Source of the DNA: an uncultured Clostridia bacterium
Lineage (GTDB): Bacteria; Bacillota; Clostridia; Lachnospirales; CAG-274
DNA length: 44,542 nt
Direction of reading: 5' to 3'
NCBI GenBank assembly: GCA_947627425.1
Contig: CANQVZ010000016.1
Location: 1-44,542 of the forward strand
The first letter of the stretch is position 1. Each line of letters opens with the position of its first letter. Under the pieces are notes generated by a model. The model saw only the letters and a program-made list of their open reading frames with translations, was not told where the DNA came from and did no database searches. Position numbers and translations under genes: made by a program. Positions 30,856 to 39,900 of the stretch are shown here, in pieces.

Positions 30856-31644
30856 ATGAAACTTATTTTTACCAAGGACACCGACAGAGCCAAATGCACA
30901 TATTTCTCTGAAAACATACCTACACTGAAATGCAAAGTAGAATCTTTTTATTTTAAAAAATGTTCTTTTATATTAGAAAACGAAAATAATGAAATTTGCC
31001 GAGTTCTTTGTAAAGAAAAAATTATAAAATATTGTGTATCAAGAATATTTGATAATTGTTTGGACATAAGGTTTGAAATATTAAAGGACAATAAGAAAAT
31101 AGGAGAGATCAATGTAAAAAGAAATAGAAAAATATGCTGCTATACGGGCGACAACAAATATACCATTGCATATGAGGGAAAATGTTATTTTTCATTAAAA
31201 AAGAATGATACACAGTTTGCAATTTCACGATTTAATAATTATGCAAAAAATAGTATAAATAAATATATTGTTTTGTATGAAGAAAACTCGGACAATATCA
31301 CTGAATTATTGTTTTTGCTTCTTTCATTAAATGATTATTTGTTTTTTACAGACATATCTTGTAAAGGGTATGACACTTTTCATATATCATTTAAAAAATA
31401 CAGATCAAATGAGATTTGTTGGCGTCCTGCCGACAAGGCGGAAATATCATATGATGATATAGAAAAAATGTGGAGAAATGAGGATAAAGCTATTATAAAA
31501 AACAACATAATTATTATAATTTTTGAAGTTTTAATAGTTGTTATTGGGTTATTTATGTTCAATATATTAAATGCCGGCATATGGATATATATAATTCTTT
31601 TTATATCAGTGGCATACAATTTGTATAATATTTTTAAAGATTAA
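30856..31644 (+). CDS. AT-rich orphan membrane protein of unknown function
   Basis: A 262-residue protein that I do not recognise. The first 215 residues are soluble, rich in Lys, Asn, Ile, Tyr and Phe, with nine or so cysteines and beta-strand-like patterns (CRVLCKEKIIKYC, RKICCYTGDNKYTIAYEG). The C-terminus has two adjacent membrane helices (about 216-236 and 239-258), separated by a very short loop, so the main domain is probably cytoplasmic. A good ribosome site, GAGAGG, lies 6 nt before the ATG. The gene is visibly richer in A and T than its neighbours and relies on AAA, ATA and AAT codons, which suggests it came from elsewhere. It lies next to an Rpn-type nuclease and between two strong terminators, so it is a stand-alone unit. 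Confidence 0.75.
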   Translation: MKLIFTKDTDRAKCTYFSENIPTLKCKVESFYFKKCSFILENENNEICRVLCKEKIIKYCVSRIFDNCLDIRFEILKDNKKIGEINVKRNRKICCYTGDNKYTIAYEGKCYFSLKKNDTQFAISRFNNYAKNSINKYIVLYEENSDNITELLFLLLSLNDYLFFTDISCKGYDTFHISFKKYRSNEICWRPADKAEISYDDIEKMWRNEDKAIIKNNIIIIIFEVLIVVIGLFMFNILNAGIWIYIILFISVAYNLYNIFKD

Positions 31645-31688
31645 AAAAACAAACCGAGATAAACTTTGCCGTAACAATATTATTATAT

Positions 31689-31714
31689 AAAAAAGGCAGT
31701 AACCTGCCTTTTTT
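31689..31714. terminator. Bidirectional terminator of rnpB and the orphan gene
   Basis: AAAAAAGGCAG and CTGCCTTTTTT pair around a 4-nt loop. It follows rnpB on the minus strand and the orphan gene on the plus strand. Confidence 0.88.
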
Positions 31715-31726
31715 CACAAATAAAGA

Positions 31727-32068
31727 ATATGAGCCGAACTGTAAGCCGAGTTCTGTCTTGGACAGTCATCTATCTGGTATTATCGTCGCCGATAATCTCT
31801 AGCGTTCTTTACCTCGGGACGGAACGAGCAATCCCAATGTCCCGATTTGAACTTGCTTCGGATGGGGTTTACAGGGACCCGTTGTGTTACCATAACGGCG
31901 GTGAGCTCTTACCTCACCTTTCCACCCTTACCCGACAAATGTCGGGCGGTTTATTTCTGTTGCACTGGCCTTGGAGTCGCCTCCACCGGACGTTATCCGG
32001 CATCCTGCTCTGCGAAGCCCGGACTTTCCTCAGACCCAAAGGTCTGCGACTGCCTGTCCGACTCATAT
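31727..32068 (-). ncRNA. rnpB: RNase P RNA, type A
   Basis: The catalytic RNA of RNase P, which trims the 5' ends of tRNA precursors. Reading the minus strand, it has the 5' end AGTCGGACAGGCAGTCGC, then GAGGAAAGTCCGGGCTTC (conserved P3/P4 region), GGTAAGGGTGGAAAGGTG, CCCATCCGAAGCAAG, and near the 3' end ACAGAACTCGGCTTACAG. The ends pair as P1 (ATATGAGTCG with CGGCTCATAT). At about 342 nt the size and domains fit the ancestral type A, which most Clostridia have, rather than the type B of Bacillus. Its 5' end lies only 5 nt past the stop codon of the upstream gene, with no clear promoter between. Frames read from the opposite strand here are artefacts. Confidence 0.95.
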
Positions 32069-32073
32069 GATAT

Positions 32074-33381
32074 TTATTGTTTTATTACCGTTACCATTGC
32101 GATACGGTTTTCCTCTATTTCGTCTATTCTGAAAATATAACCCTCGTATTCGACGGATATATCCGTTTCGTCCTCGTCCGGTATCCTGTCAAGCTGACCG
32201 ATGAGGAAGCCTCCGAGGGTGTCGAAATCCTCCTCGGGCATTTCTATGTCAAGCTTTTCGGCTACATCGGAAAGCGCCGTTGAGCCTTCTATTCTTATTA
32301 CTCTCTCCGTTATTTCGGTTATTTCGGGCACTTCATCCTCGTCGTATTCGTCATGTATCTCGCCCATGACTTCCTCTATAAGGTCCTCCATTGTCACAAG
32401 ACCCGCAGTTCCGCCGTATTCGTCCACAACTATAGCCATATGCACATTTTTGTGCTGCATTTCCTCAAATAGGCTGTCCGCCTTCTTGGTGGCAGGCACA
32501 AAATAAGGCTCCATTATTATATCTCTTAGATTAAACGAATCCCTGCCCTCGCCCAGAACGGAGGTCATGAAATCCCTTATGTGGAGTATACCTATTATAT
32601 TGTCTATATCGTCCTGATATACGGGTATTCTGGTACAGTTGCCCGTTATTATCACCTGCGTAAGCTCGTCAATGCTTATGTCGATGGGGACAGCGAGTAT
32701 TTCCTTCCTGTGGGTGGCTATTTCATCGACATTCTTATCGTCAAAGTCAAAGATATTTTTTATCATTTCCTTTTCGTCTTCGTCTATGCTGCCCTCTTCG
32801 CCTCCCGCGTCTACCATCATAAGGATCTCATTCTCGCTTATATCCTTTTCGTCCGATGTGTCGCTCTTGTCGGCAAAGAGATTGAAAACGCTCACAACTA
32901 TGTCAATAAGCCATATGAAGGGTCTGAACAAAAATGCAAGTATGTCCATAAGCCATATGCACCTGAGCACTATTTTGTCGGGATATTTCTGCGCAAGGCT
33001 CTTGGGTATTATTATGCTGAAAAGAGCAAATACATATGTGAAAACGAGTATTACCAAAGCCGCGCACACAAATATCACAAGTCTTTTGTCAAGGGCTGAA
33101 AAAGCGCCATATGAAAGCACAAATGCAAGTATATCGTCAAACACACCGAACGCAAGTATAAAGCCCACCAATATGCCCAGAAGGGCGTTGACTATACCCG
33201 CGGTGTTTGTGTATCTGCGCGAATTATCTAAAAGAGCGTTCAGCTTGTCGTGGTTGGGGTCCTCTTTGTCGGAGGTATATTTGCCCCGCCTTATGTCCAT
33301 GACCGAAAGAGATGTGGAGCAAGCCGTAACAACTCCCTTTAACAGTATCAAAAGCAATATGATCACTATGTCGCTTAACAA
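32074..33381 (-). CDS. CNNM/CorC-type membrane protein with CBS domains (hemolysin C family)
   Basis: A 435-residue protein of the CNNM (DUF21)-CBS-CorC group, which in bacteria is linked to magnesium or other divalent cation export. The N-terminal DUF21 domain has four hydrophobic segments (about 1-175). Two CBS domains follow, with [21 protein letters not shown] and [28 protein letters not shown], and a C-terminal CorC_HlyC domain with [18 protein letters not shown] start it at TTG 33381: GGAGG lies 9 nt upstream, and the protein then begins in the first helix as family members do. The ATG at 33417 has no ribosome site and would coincide with the predicted transcription start. The stop codon is 5 nt from rnpB. 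Confidence 0.88.
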   Translation of the reverse strand: MLSDIVIILLLILLKGVVTACSTSLSVMDIRRGKYTSDKEDPNHDKLNALLDNSRRYTNTAGIVNALLGILVGFILAFGVFDDILAFVLSYGAFSALDKRLVIFVCAALVILVFTYVFALFSIIIPKSLAQKYPDKIVLRCIWLMDILAFLFRPFIWLIDIVVSVFNLFADKSDTSDEKDISENEILMMVDAGGEEGSIDEDEKEMIKNIFDFDDKNVDEIATHRKEILAVPIDISIDELTQVIITGNCTRIPVYQDDIDNIIGILHIRDFMTSVLGEGRDSFNLRDIIMEPYFVPATKKADSLFEEMQHKNVHMAIVVDEYGGTAGLVTMEDLIEEVMGEIHDEYDEDEVPEITEITERVIRIEGSTALSDVAEKLDIEMPEEDFDTLGGFLIGQLDRIPDEDETDISVEYEGYIFRIDEIEENRIAMVTVIKQ

Positions 33382-33422
33382 AATTAAAAGCCTCCGTATA
33401 CAATCAAATTTATTCATCTTAT

Positions 33423-33451
33423 AGTGTATTACAATATAGGCTCAAAGTCAA
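33423..33451 (-). promoter_or_regulatory. Promoter of the CNNM-type gene
   Basis: TTGACT (33451-33446), a 17-nt spacer, then TACACT (33428-33423). Initiation near 33417 leaves a 36-nt leader before the TTG start. It is divergent from the proS promoter, with 19 nt between the two -35 boxes. Confidence 0.65.
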
Positions 33452-33470
33452 GTTACAACTTTATTGCACC

Positions 33471-33499
33471 TTGACAAAAACAGGGAATAGTATTAAAAT
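33471..33499 (+). promoter_or_regulatory. Promoter of proS
   Basis: TTGACA (33471-33476), a 17-nt spacer, then TAAAAT (33494-33499). The leader is under 30 nt, so there is no room for a T-box. Confidence 0.8.
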
Positions 33500-33533
33500 C
33501 AATAGTAACAATACAAGCAAGGAGAATTATGAT

Positions 33534-34967
33534 ATGGCTAAGGAAAAATTGGTTACGGCTATCACCTCAATGGAGGATGATTTTGCCCAGTGGTATACGG
33601 ATGTAGTGAAGAAAGCGGAGCTTATAGACTATTCAAGCGTAAGAGGCTGCATGATATTAAGACCCAACGGCTACGCTATATGGGAGAATATACAAAAGGA
33701 GCTTGACAGAAGATTCAAGGAAACGGGCGTTGAAAATGTGTACATGCCTATGTTTATACCCGAAAGTCTTTTGCAGAGAGAAAAGGACCATGTTGAGGGC
33801 TTTGCTCCGGAGGTAGCATGGGTGACGCACGGCGGAAACGAAAAGCTCCAGGAAAGGCTCTGTGTAAGACCTACATCGGAAACGCTTTTCTGCGACTTAT
33901 ATTCAAATATAGTTCAGTCATACAGAGATCTGCCCAAGCTCTACAATCAGTGGTGCTCCGTTGTGAGATGGGAAAAGACTACAAGACCTTTCCTTCGCTC
34001 AATGGAATTTTTGTGGCAGGAGGGACATACGGCACACGCAACGGCGGAGGAAGCCGAGGAAAGAACCATACAGATGTTAAACGTATATGCCGACTTCTGC
34101 GAACAGGTGCTTGCAATACCCATGATAAAGGGCAGGAAGTCCGACAAGGAGAAGTTTGCGGGCGCTCATGCAACATACACCATAGAGGCGCTTATGCACG
34201 ACGGCAAGGCGCTCCAGTCGGGCACAAGCCATAACTTCGGCGACGGCTTCGCAAGAGCGTTTGACATACAGTATACGGACAAGGACAACAAGCTCCAATA
34301 TGTTCACCAGACATCATGGGGCTTATCCACCAGAATAATAGGTGCCGTCATAATGGTGCACGGCGACAACAGCGGACTTGTACTGCCGCCGAGGATCGCT
34401 CCCACGCAAGTGGTTATCGTGCCCGTAATGCAGCAGAAAGAGGGCGTGCTCGAAAAGGCAAACGAGGTAAAGGAAAAGCTTTCAAGCGTTGCAAGCGTTA
34501 TGCTTGACGACAGCGACAAATCGCCCGGCTGGAAGTTCAGCGAGCACGAGATGAGGGGCATTCCCGTGAGAGTGGAGCTTGGACCGAGAGATATAGCCAA
34601 CAATCAGGCTGTGCTTGCAAGGCGCGACACGGGCGAAAAGGTTACCGTAAGCCTTGACAACATTGCAGAGGAAGTGACAAAGCTCCTCGATGATATACAG
34701 AATTCTCTGCTTGAAAAGGCAAGAAAGCACAGAGACGCTCACACATACACAGCCACAAGCATGGAGGAATTTGAAAAAACTATAAAGGAAACCCCCGGCT
34801 TTATAAAGGCAATGTGGTGCGGTGATGAGGCGTGCGAGCTTGAAATAAAGGAAAAGACGGGCGCAACATCGAGATGTATGCCCTTCGAGCAGGAAGAAAT
34901 ATCCGACAAGTGCGTATGCTGCGGAAAGAAAGCCAAGACAATGGTATACTGGGGCAAGGCATACTGA
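33534..34967 (+). CDS. proS: Prolyl-tRNA synthetase, short (archaeal/eukaryotic-type) form
   Basis: ProS charges tRNA-Pro with proline. The 477-residue form lacks the large insertion of the usual bacterial enzyme and matches the archaeal/eukaryotic-like class found in many Clostridia and Mollicutes. It has class II motifs: motif 1 near [19 protein letters not shown], motif 2 in [21 protein letters not shown], and motif 3 near [20 protein letters not shown]. The anticodon-binding domain is followed by a C-terminal zinc-type region with cysteines in WCGDEACE and [18 protein letters not shown], ending in the conserved Tyr. The start ATG at 33534 has AAGGAGAA upstream; the frame extends further but would include the promoter. 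Confidence 0.96.
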   Translation: MAKEKLVTAITSMEDDFAQWYTDVVKKAELIDYSSVRGCMILRPNGYAIWENIQKELDRRFKETGVENVYMPMFIPESLLQREKDHVEGFAPEVAWVTHGGNEKLQERLCVRPTSETLFCDLYSNIVQSYRDLPKLYNQWCSVVRWEKTTRPFLRSMEFLWQEGHTAHATAEEAEERTIQMLNVYADFCEQVLAIPMIKGRKSDKEKFAGAHATYTIEALMHDGKALQSGTSHNFGDGFARAFDIQYTDKDNKLQYVHQTSWGLSTRIIGAVIMVHGDNSGLVLPPRIAPTQVVIVPVMQQKEGVLEKANEVKEKLSSVASVMLDDSDKSPGWKFSEHEMRGIPVRVELGPRDIANNQAVLARRDTGEKVTVSLDNIAEEVTKLLDDIQNSLLEKARKHRDAHTYTATSMEEFEKTIKETPGFIKAMWCGDEACELEIKEKTGATSRCMPFEQEEISDKCVCCGKKAKTMVYWGKAY

Positions 34968-35010
34968 TAAGCTTTTATATTCAATCGTTTAAACAAAAGG
35001 AGGTATTTTT

Positions 35011-35439
35011 ATGGAAATCATCAATGCTGTTATAGAAAACACCGACTCTCCGGAGATACAATCCATACTTGCAGGGCTTAAGCCCGAGGAGGACAATCTC
35101 TTCACAAACGAAAGAGAGGACGGCACCGTAGAGGTGGAATATATAGAGCCTATAAACAATATAAAGACGATAGGCGTTATTCCCGCCGAGATAATTGAGG
35201 GTATAAAGGAAAAATACGGCGAGAATGTTTCATACGATATATATGACTATGTTGTCACATTCGATCAGGGATTATACGGTCTTGCCGTGGACATAAGCGT
35301 TGAGGAGACGGAGGAAGATAAGCCTCCCAAGGAAAGACGGCTTCCCCTGCCCCTGCTTATAATAGTGGGCGTAATGACGGCAATACTCACCGTTGTGCTT
35401 GTGATAGTCAAGCTCATATTCAACAGAAGCAAAGACTGA
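35011..35439 (+). CDS. Small C-terminally anchored membrane protein, unknown function
   Basis: A 142-residue protein not assigned to a family. The N-terminal 100 residues are acidic and soluble: EIQSILAGLKPEEDNLFTNE, then VEYIEPINNIKTIGVIPAEII and KYGENVSYDIYDYVVTF. The order of an acidic substrate-like turn followed by IGVIPAEI faintly recalls HIRAN-type domains (compare IGYVPRE), but this is weak. A Lys/Arg/Pro-rich hinge leads to one membrane helix (about 115-136) and a short basic tail, so it is probably tail-anchored with the body in the cytoplasm. It lies 43 nt after proS with a strong AAAGGAGG ribosome site and shares the terminator after it, so it is likely in the proS transcript. Confidence 0.75.
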   Translation: MEIINAVIENTDSPEIQSILAGLKPEEDNLFTNEREDGTVEVEYIEPINNIKTIGVIPAEIIEGIKEKYGENVSYDIYDYVVTFDQGLYGLAVDISVEETEEDKPPKERRLPLPLLIIVGVMTAILTVVLVIVKLIFNRSKD

Positions 35440-35450
35440 TGATATTACAA

Positions 35451-35476
35451 AAACTGCCGATTTCGGCAGTTTTTTA
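35451..35476 (+). terminator. Terminator after the proS transcript
   Basis: AAACTGCCGA and TCGGCAGTTT pair around a two-base centre and are followed by T residues. Confidence 0.85.
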
Positions 35477-35485
35477 TTATATGTA

Positions 35486-35514
35486 TTGAAAAAGATAAAT
35501 TTTTCTGTTATAAT
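35486..35514 (+). promoter_or_regulatory. Promoter of the MATE gene
   Basis: TTGAAA (35486-35491), a 17-nt spacer, then TATAAT (35509-35514). Confidence 0.75.
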
Positions 35515-35550
35515 TCAATTTATAATTTTTTTGGAAAAAAGGGAATACAT

Positions 35551-36909
35551 ATGAAAAACAACACAGAAATATTTGAAAGTATGTCCGTGGCGAAGGCTGT
35601 GCGCACAATGGCTGTGCCTACGATAATGGGACAGCTGATAGTGCTTATTTACAACATAGCGGATACATTTTTCATAGGGCGTACAAACGATCCGTACATG
35701 GTGGCGGGAGCCTCGCTCATACTGCCCGTATTCAATATATCGCTCTCCATATCGGGACTTGCGGGCGTGGGCGGCGGCACGCTTGTTTCACGCCTTCTGG
35801 GACAGAAAAACACGGACGAGGTAAAGAGAGTATACAGCTTCAGCGTATACCTAAGCATTATTGCGGCGGCGTTGTTCTCCGTGCTCACGCTTATATTTAT
35901 GAAGCCTCTTATGTACTTTCTGGGAGCGGGCAGCGACACATACCGCTATGCAAGCAGATATGCCTTTTGCGTAATAGTATGCGGCGGCATACCTACGGTG
36001 CTTTCAAATTCGCTCTCGGCCTTTTTGCGGAGCGTGGGAGAATCGGGAAAAGCGGGCTTCGGCATAACTATGGGCGGAATAATAAACATAATTCTGGATC
36101 CGCTTTTTATGTTCGTGCTCTTTCCCAAGGGCTATGAGATAATGGGCGCAGGCACGGCAACCTGTCTTTCAAACTGTATAGCCTGCGCTTACTTCATAGC
36201 GGTGCTGAAGACAAGGGGCAAGGACTTCGTGCTGAAGCTTTGCTCGCCGTTTAAGCTGCCCTCTTTAAAGAGCATAGGCAGTGTGTTCTGCGTGGGCGTG
36301 CCGTCATCCGTGGCGACCCTCCTCTTTGACCTTGACTATATGATAATAGACAGGCTCATGGCAGGCTACGGCGACTTTGCGCTGGCAGGCGTGGGCATAG
36401 TGCTTAAGGCGGAGCGCTTGCCTCTTAATGTGGGAATAGGAATATGTCAGGGAATGGTGCCCATTGCGGCTTATAACTATTCGGCAAAGAACTACAAGCG
36501 AATGAACGACACAAAGAACTACGCCTGCAAGCTGGGGCTTGTGTGCGCGGCGGTAAGCGTGGCCATGTATGAGATATTTGCGGGAGGTATAATAAACATA
36601 TTCATAAACGAGGCGCAGACGATAGCGCTTGGAACCACATTCCTAAGAGTGCGCTGTCTTGCAACGCCGCTGATGTTTTTGAGCTTTTTCCATGTTTATC
36701 TTTTCAACAGCTTCGGAAAGGGCGGTTATGCCCTATTTTTGGGCTTGATGCGCTGGCTGGCGTTCAATATACCCATGCTTTTTATACTGAACAGTCTGAT
36801 AGGAATGAATGGAATTGTGTGGTCGCAGTTTGCGGCGGATATATTGACGGTGCTTTTGTCGATAATAGCATACAAGAGTTTTGAGAAGAAAGAGTTAAAG
36901 GCAGCTTAA
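35551..36909 (+). CDS. MATE-family multidrug exporter
   Basis: A 452-residue antiporter with twelve predicted membrane helices, of the DinF/NorM-like bacterial MATE group. It has the family start VAKAVRTMAVPTIMGQLIVL, the segment YNIADTFFIGRTND, and GGTLVSRLLGQKN, the usual loop after helix 2. The repeated half begins near SVFCVGVPSSVATL. MATE proteins export cationic drugs or metabolites in exchange for Na+ or H+. No regulator is adjacent, and the substrate is unknown. The start at 35551 has AAGGGAA upstream. Its stop codon lies in the loop of its own terminator. Confidence 0.93.
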   Translation: MKNNTEIFESMSVAKAVRTMAVPTIMGQLIVLIYNIADTFFIGRTNDPYMVAGASLILPVFNISLSISGLAGVGGGTLVSRLLGQKNTDEVKRVYSFSVYLSIIAAALFSVLTLIFMKPLMYFLGAGSDTYRYASRYAFCVIVCGGIPTVLSNSLSAFLRSVGESGKAGFGITMGGIINIILDPLFMFVLFPKGYEIMGAGTATCLSNCIACAYFIAVLKTRGKDFVLKLCSPFKLPSLKSIGSVFCVGVPSSVATLLFDLDYMIIDRLMAGYGDFALAGVGIVLKAERLPLNVGIGICQGMVPIAAYNYSAKNYKRMNDTKNYACKLGLVCAAVSVAMYEIFAGGIINIFINEAQTIALGTTFLRVRCLATPLMFLSFFHVYLFNSFGKGGYALFLGLMRWLAFNIPMLFILNSLIGMNGIVWSQFAADILTVLLSIIAYKSFEKKELKAA

Positions 36910-36923
36910 GAGCTGCCTTTTTT
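36897..36923 (+). terminator. Terminator overlapping the MATE stop codon
   Basis: AAAGGCAGCT and AGCTGCCTTT pair around TAAG and a T-run follows. The TAA stop is in the loop. Confidence 0.85.
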
Positions 36924-36935
36924 ATTGCAAAAGAA

Positions 36936-36957
36936 AGGCGCCTTTCGGCGCCTCTCT
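36936..36957 (-). terminator. Terminator of the pectin esterase gene
   Basis: AGGCGCC and GGCGCCT pair around TTTC/GAAA, with further GA/TC pairs. On the minus strand TTTCTTTT follows, 20 nt past the stop codon. Confidence 0.75.
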
Positions 36958-36975
36958 TATTTAGCTTATATTAAA

Positions 36976-39900
36976 TTAATTATATGAAGCTGTCTTTGTT
37001 GTGCCGTCCCATGCAACCTTTGCGCCGAGGAAATCGCCGATCGCTCTGAATGGTATGAACATTCTGTCGTCCTTGATCTCTGCTACAACGCCATAGTCCA
37101 TAGCTATGGGCGCACCGTTTACTTCAATTGTGTTGCTGCCTGCCGTGAATACAGCCTTGCTTGTGCCGTATGAAACGGTTGCCTGCTTCTTTACGCCGTC
37201 CCAGGAGATAATGCTGCTTGTGTCAGCCTCGGACGCGTCGCCGCCTGCAAGGGCAACAGCCACAAATCTGAGCGGTACAAGAGTTGAATTTGATGAAGCC
37301 TGGATATAAGGAGCTACACCCATATCGATCTCTTTACCGTTTACGCTTATCTTAGTGCTGCCGATGTTTACGGAAACATTTTGTACAGTAGCGGGTACCG
37401 TAGGCTCGCCCGTTGCATTTACATCGGTATCCGTATCGGTGTCCGCAGCATTGCTTACAGCCTCGCTCTCAGCCTCTGTTACATCGGTCTTGGTAGCTGT
37501 CTCAGAGCTCTTCTCGCTTGCTGCCTGCTGAGTCTGAGCAGGGCCTCTTCCGCCGCCGCCACCGCCGCCCGAAGACGGTCTTGAAGCTGATGTTGTTATT
37601 TCCGTAGTTGCTTCCGTAGCCTGTGTGGGCGCCTGAGTTGTTGAGTCGATCTGTGCGTCCGTTGAAGGCTCTGCGGGTGCGTTGGTAGATGGCTGTACGG
37701 GTGTATCCGTTGAAGGCTCTACGGGTGCATCGGTAGATGGCTGCGAAGCGCCTTCCTTGAGCTTATCTATAGCGCCGTTTATATACTTATCCCAATACGG
37801 AGATGCAACGGATGAATCGAAAATGCCGTCCGCATTTCTGCCGTAGCCCGTGAATACGCCGCTGTTGTTTATAATAAACTCCGTTACCTCATTGCCCGAT
37901 ACGGGAGCGGTGATCTGCATTGCAGACTTGGGAGCTATTATAGCATTTGCAAAGCCTATATCGGAAGTCTTTATCATATAAGCAAGGTCTGCTGCGATAG
38001 CAAAGCCGCCCAGCTTGGAGTGGTGAGTCTTCTCGCCTGCCGCAAAGAGTCTGAATGATGTGGGTGAAGGCTGATCTCCGCTTACTATTGCGTTATTAGC
38101 CTTATCCTCCGCATAAGCGTCCTCATACATCTTCTTTGTGTGGCTGTAAAGGTCTATATAAGCCCAGCCGTTTTCTTCGGCTACCTGCTTTGTGGCAATT
38201 ACATACTCGTCATGATCGCCGTGGTGAGAAGTGATCTTGCCGTCGGCATCAAAGTATTCTCTGGATACGGGGCTTACAAGTATGGGAGTTGCGCCTACTG
38301 CTACTGCAGCGTCAGCCATTTCCTTAAGATACCACTTGAAGCTGCCCGAGCCTGCGTCCGTAGTATCCTTCTGAGGATCATACGGATAGCTGCCGTTTGC
38401 ATCGGGAGTACCTACGGGAACATATCTGTCTGCATAGCTTGCTGATGAATCGTTATGACCGAACTGTATTAACAGATAGTCACCTGCCATCATCTGCTCT
38501 TTGATCTTGTTGAAGAGCTGCTTTTCGTCATTCATGAATGTCCTGGTACTTCTGCCGCCCTCGGCATAGTCCATGACTTCATACTTGCTGTTGTCTACAA
38601 AGTACTTGAGGAATTCGCCCCATGAGCCTTCGGCTCTGTTTGCGCCGCTGTTGTTGATAGCGCCTGCTGCGTAATCCTTGACCGTAGAGTCACCTGCAAG
38701 GAATATAGCTGCCTTACCGCTGGGTCTTTCGGTCTCAACAGAGCCCGAGCCGAGAGTAATGGCTGCATTTGTTATTATTTCCTTAGCCTCGCCTACATTG
38801 CCTAATATAGTGCAGGGCGTTACCTTTACCTTAAGCTTTGAGCCTATCATATCGTTTGTGATAAGTACGCCCTTGTTTGCGATGCCTGTTGTGGTCTTTA
38901 TAACTGTTTCCTTTCCGTCCTCGGCAACGAGTGAATAAACTATCTTGGAAGCGTCGTTTGCATCGTTTTCGCCGATAGAATATTTAACTGTGAATGTGTT
39001 GCCCGTTGCGGGAAGAAGAACGTCGCCGTCTGTTGAGAAATAAGGATCCTGAGTGAATGCTACGGGAAGCTTATCCTCTGTGTAATAAACGGGCGTCCAG
39101 CCGTCGAAGTATGACTTGACATCGATAGCCTTTGCTGCATCGTCGGTTAAAACAGTGCCTGCAATTCTCTTGGATGTATCAACGGGTGTGCCGTCAAGAT
39201 TCATTGTGCCGTATTCCTTGAACTTAGCCTGATCGGGCTTAACGCCTGACATCTCTGTCCAACCCTCTGCTGTGATGGCGTCGGAGTTTTCAAGCATTGT
39301 GTTAAGGAAGGTAATATCGGAATTTACATCCCAGGGTCTGCCGAAGTAGCCTGCTGCGTGCTGCATACCGTCCTTGTTTGAAACGGTACAAGCTCTGAAA
39401 AGGTAGCCCTTATAGCTTGAAGCCTGTGCGCCGAGGTCGCTTGCGTTTCCTCTGCCTGCTGTGATGTAGCCGCCCATGCCCTGATCGCTGTAACCGCAGA
39501 ATCTGAGCTCACAGCCGTCAAATACAGCATTTGATGAACCGAAGATATAGTCCGTGTTGCCCTCTATGATACAATTCTTTAAATATCTGTGAGCCAAAGT
39601 CTTGTTGGCATCACCGAAGTAAAGAGTATCCTGAGAGCCTATGAATGTACAGTTGAGGAACTCAGCCTCGTCCGCCTCAATAGAAATAGCCGTGGATCTC
39701 TCCGTAGCTGCCTTGCTTGTTACATCAAGAGCATAATTTCTTTCGGGGAGAGCGCCTGTTTCAAGTACGCCGTCATCTATTTCCTCGTCTGTTATATACT
39801 TGTTGAAAGAAGCCTCAAATGTGATCTTTTCTGCTCTGAAGCCCTTTGCTGTGTTCTTTACATATACACCTGTGCCCCACTTGGAAGGCTCGATCTCTCT

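Noticed and set aside
31729..32140. Plus-strand frames of about 100 codons
   Set aside because: They are read from the complement of RNase P RNA and the end of the CNNM-type gene.
33500..33533. T-box riboswitch before proS
   Set aside because: The predicted leader is under 40 nt, too short for a T-box, and no specifier-loop structure is present.
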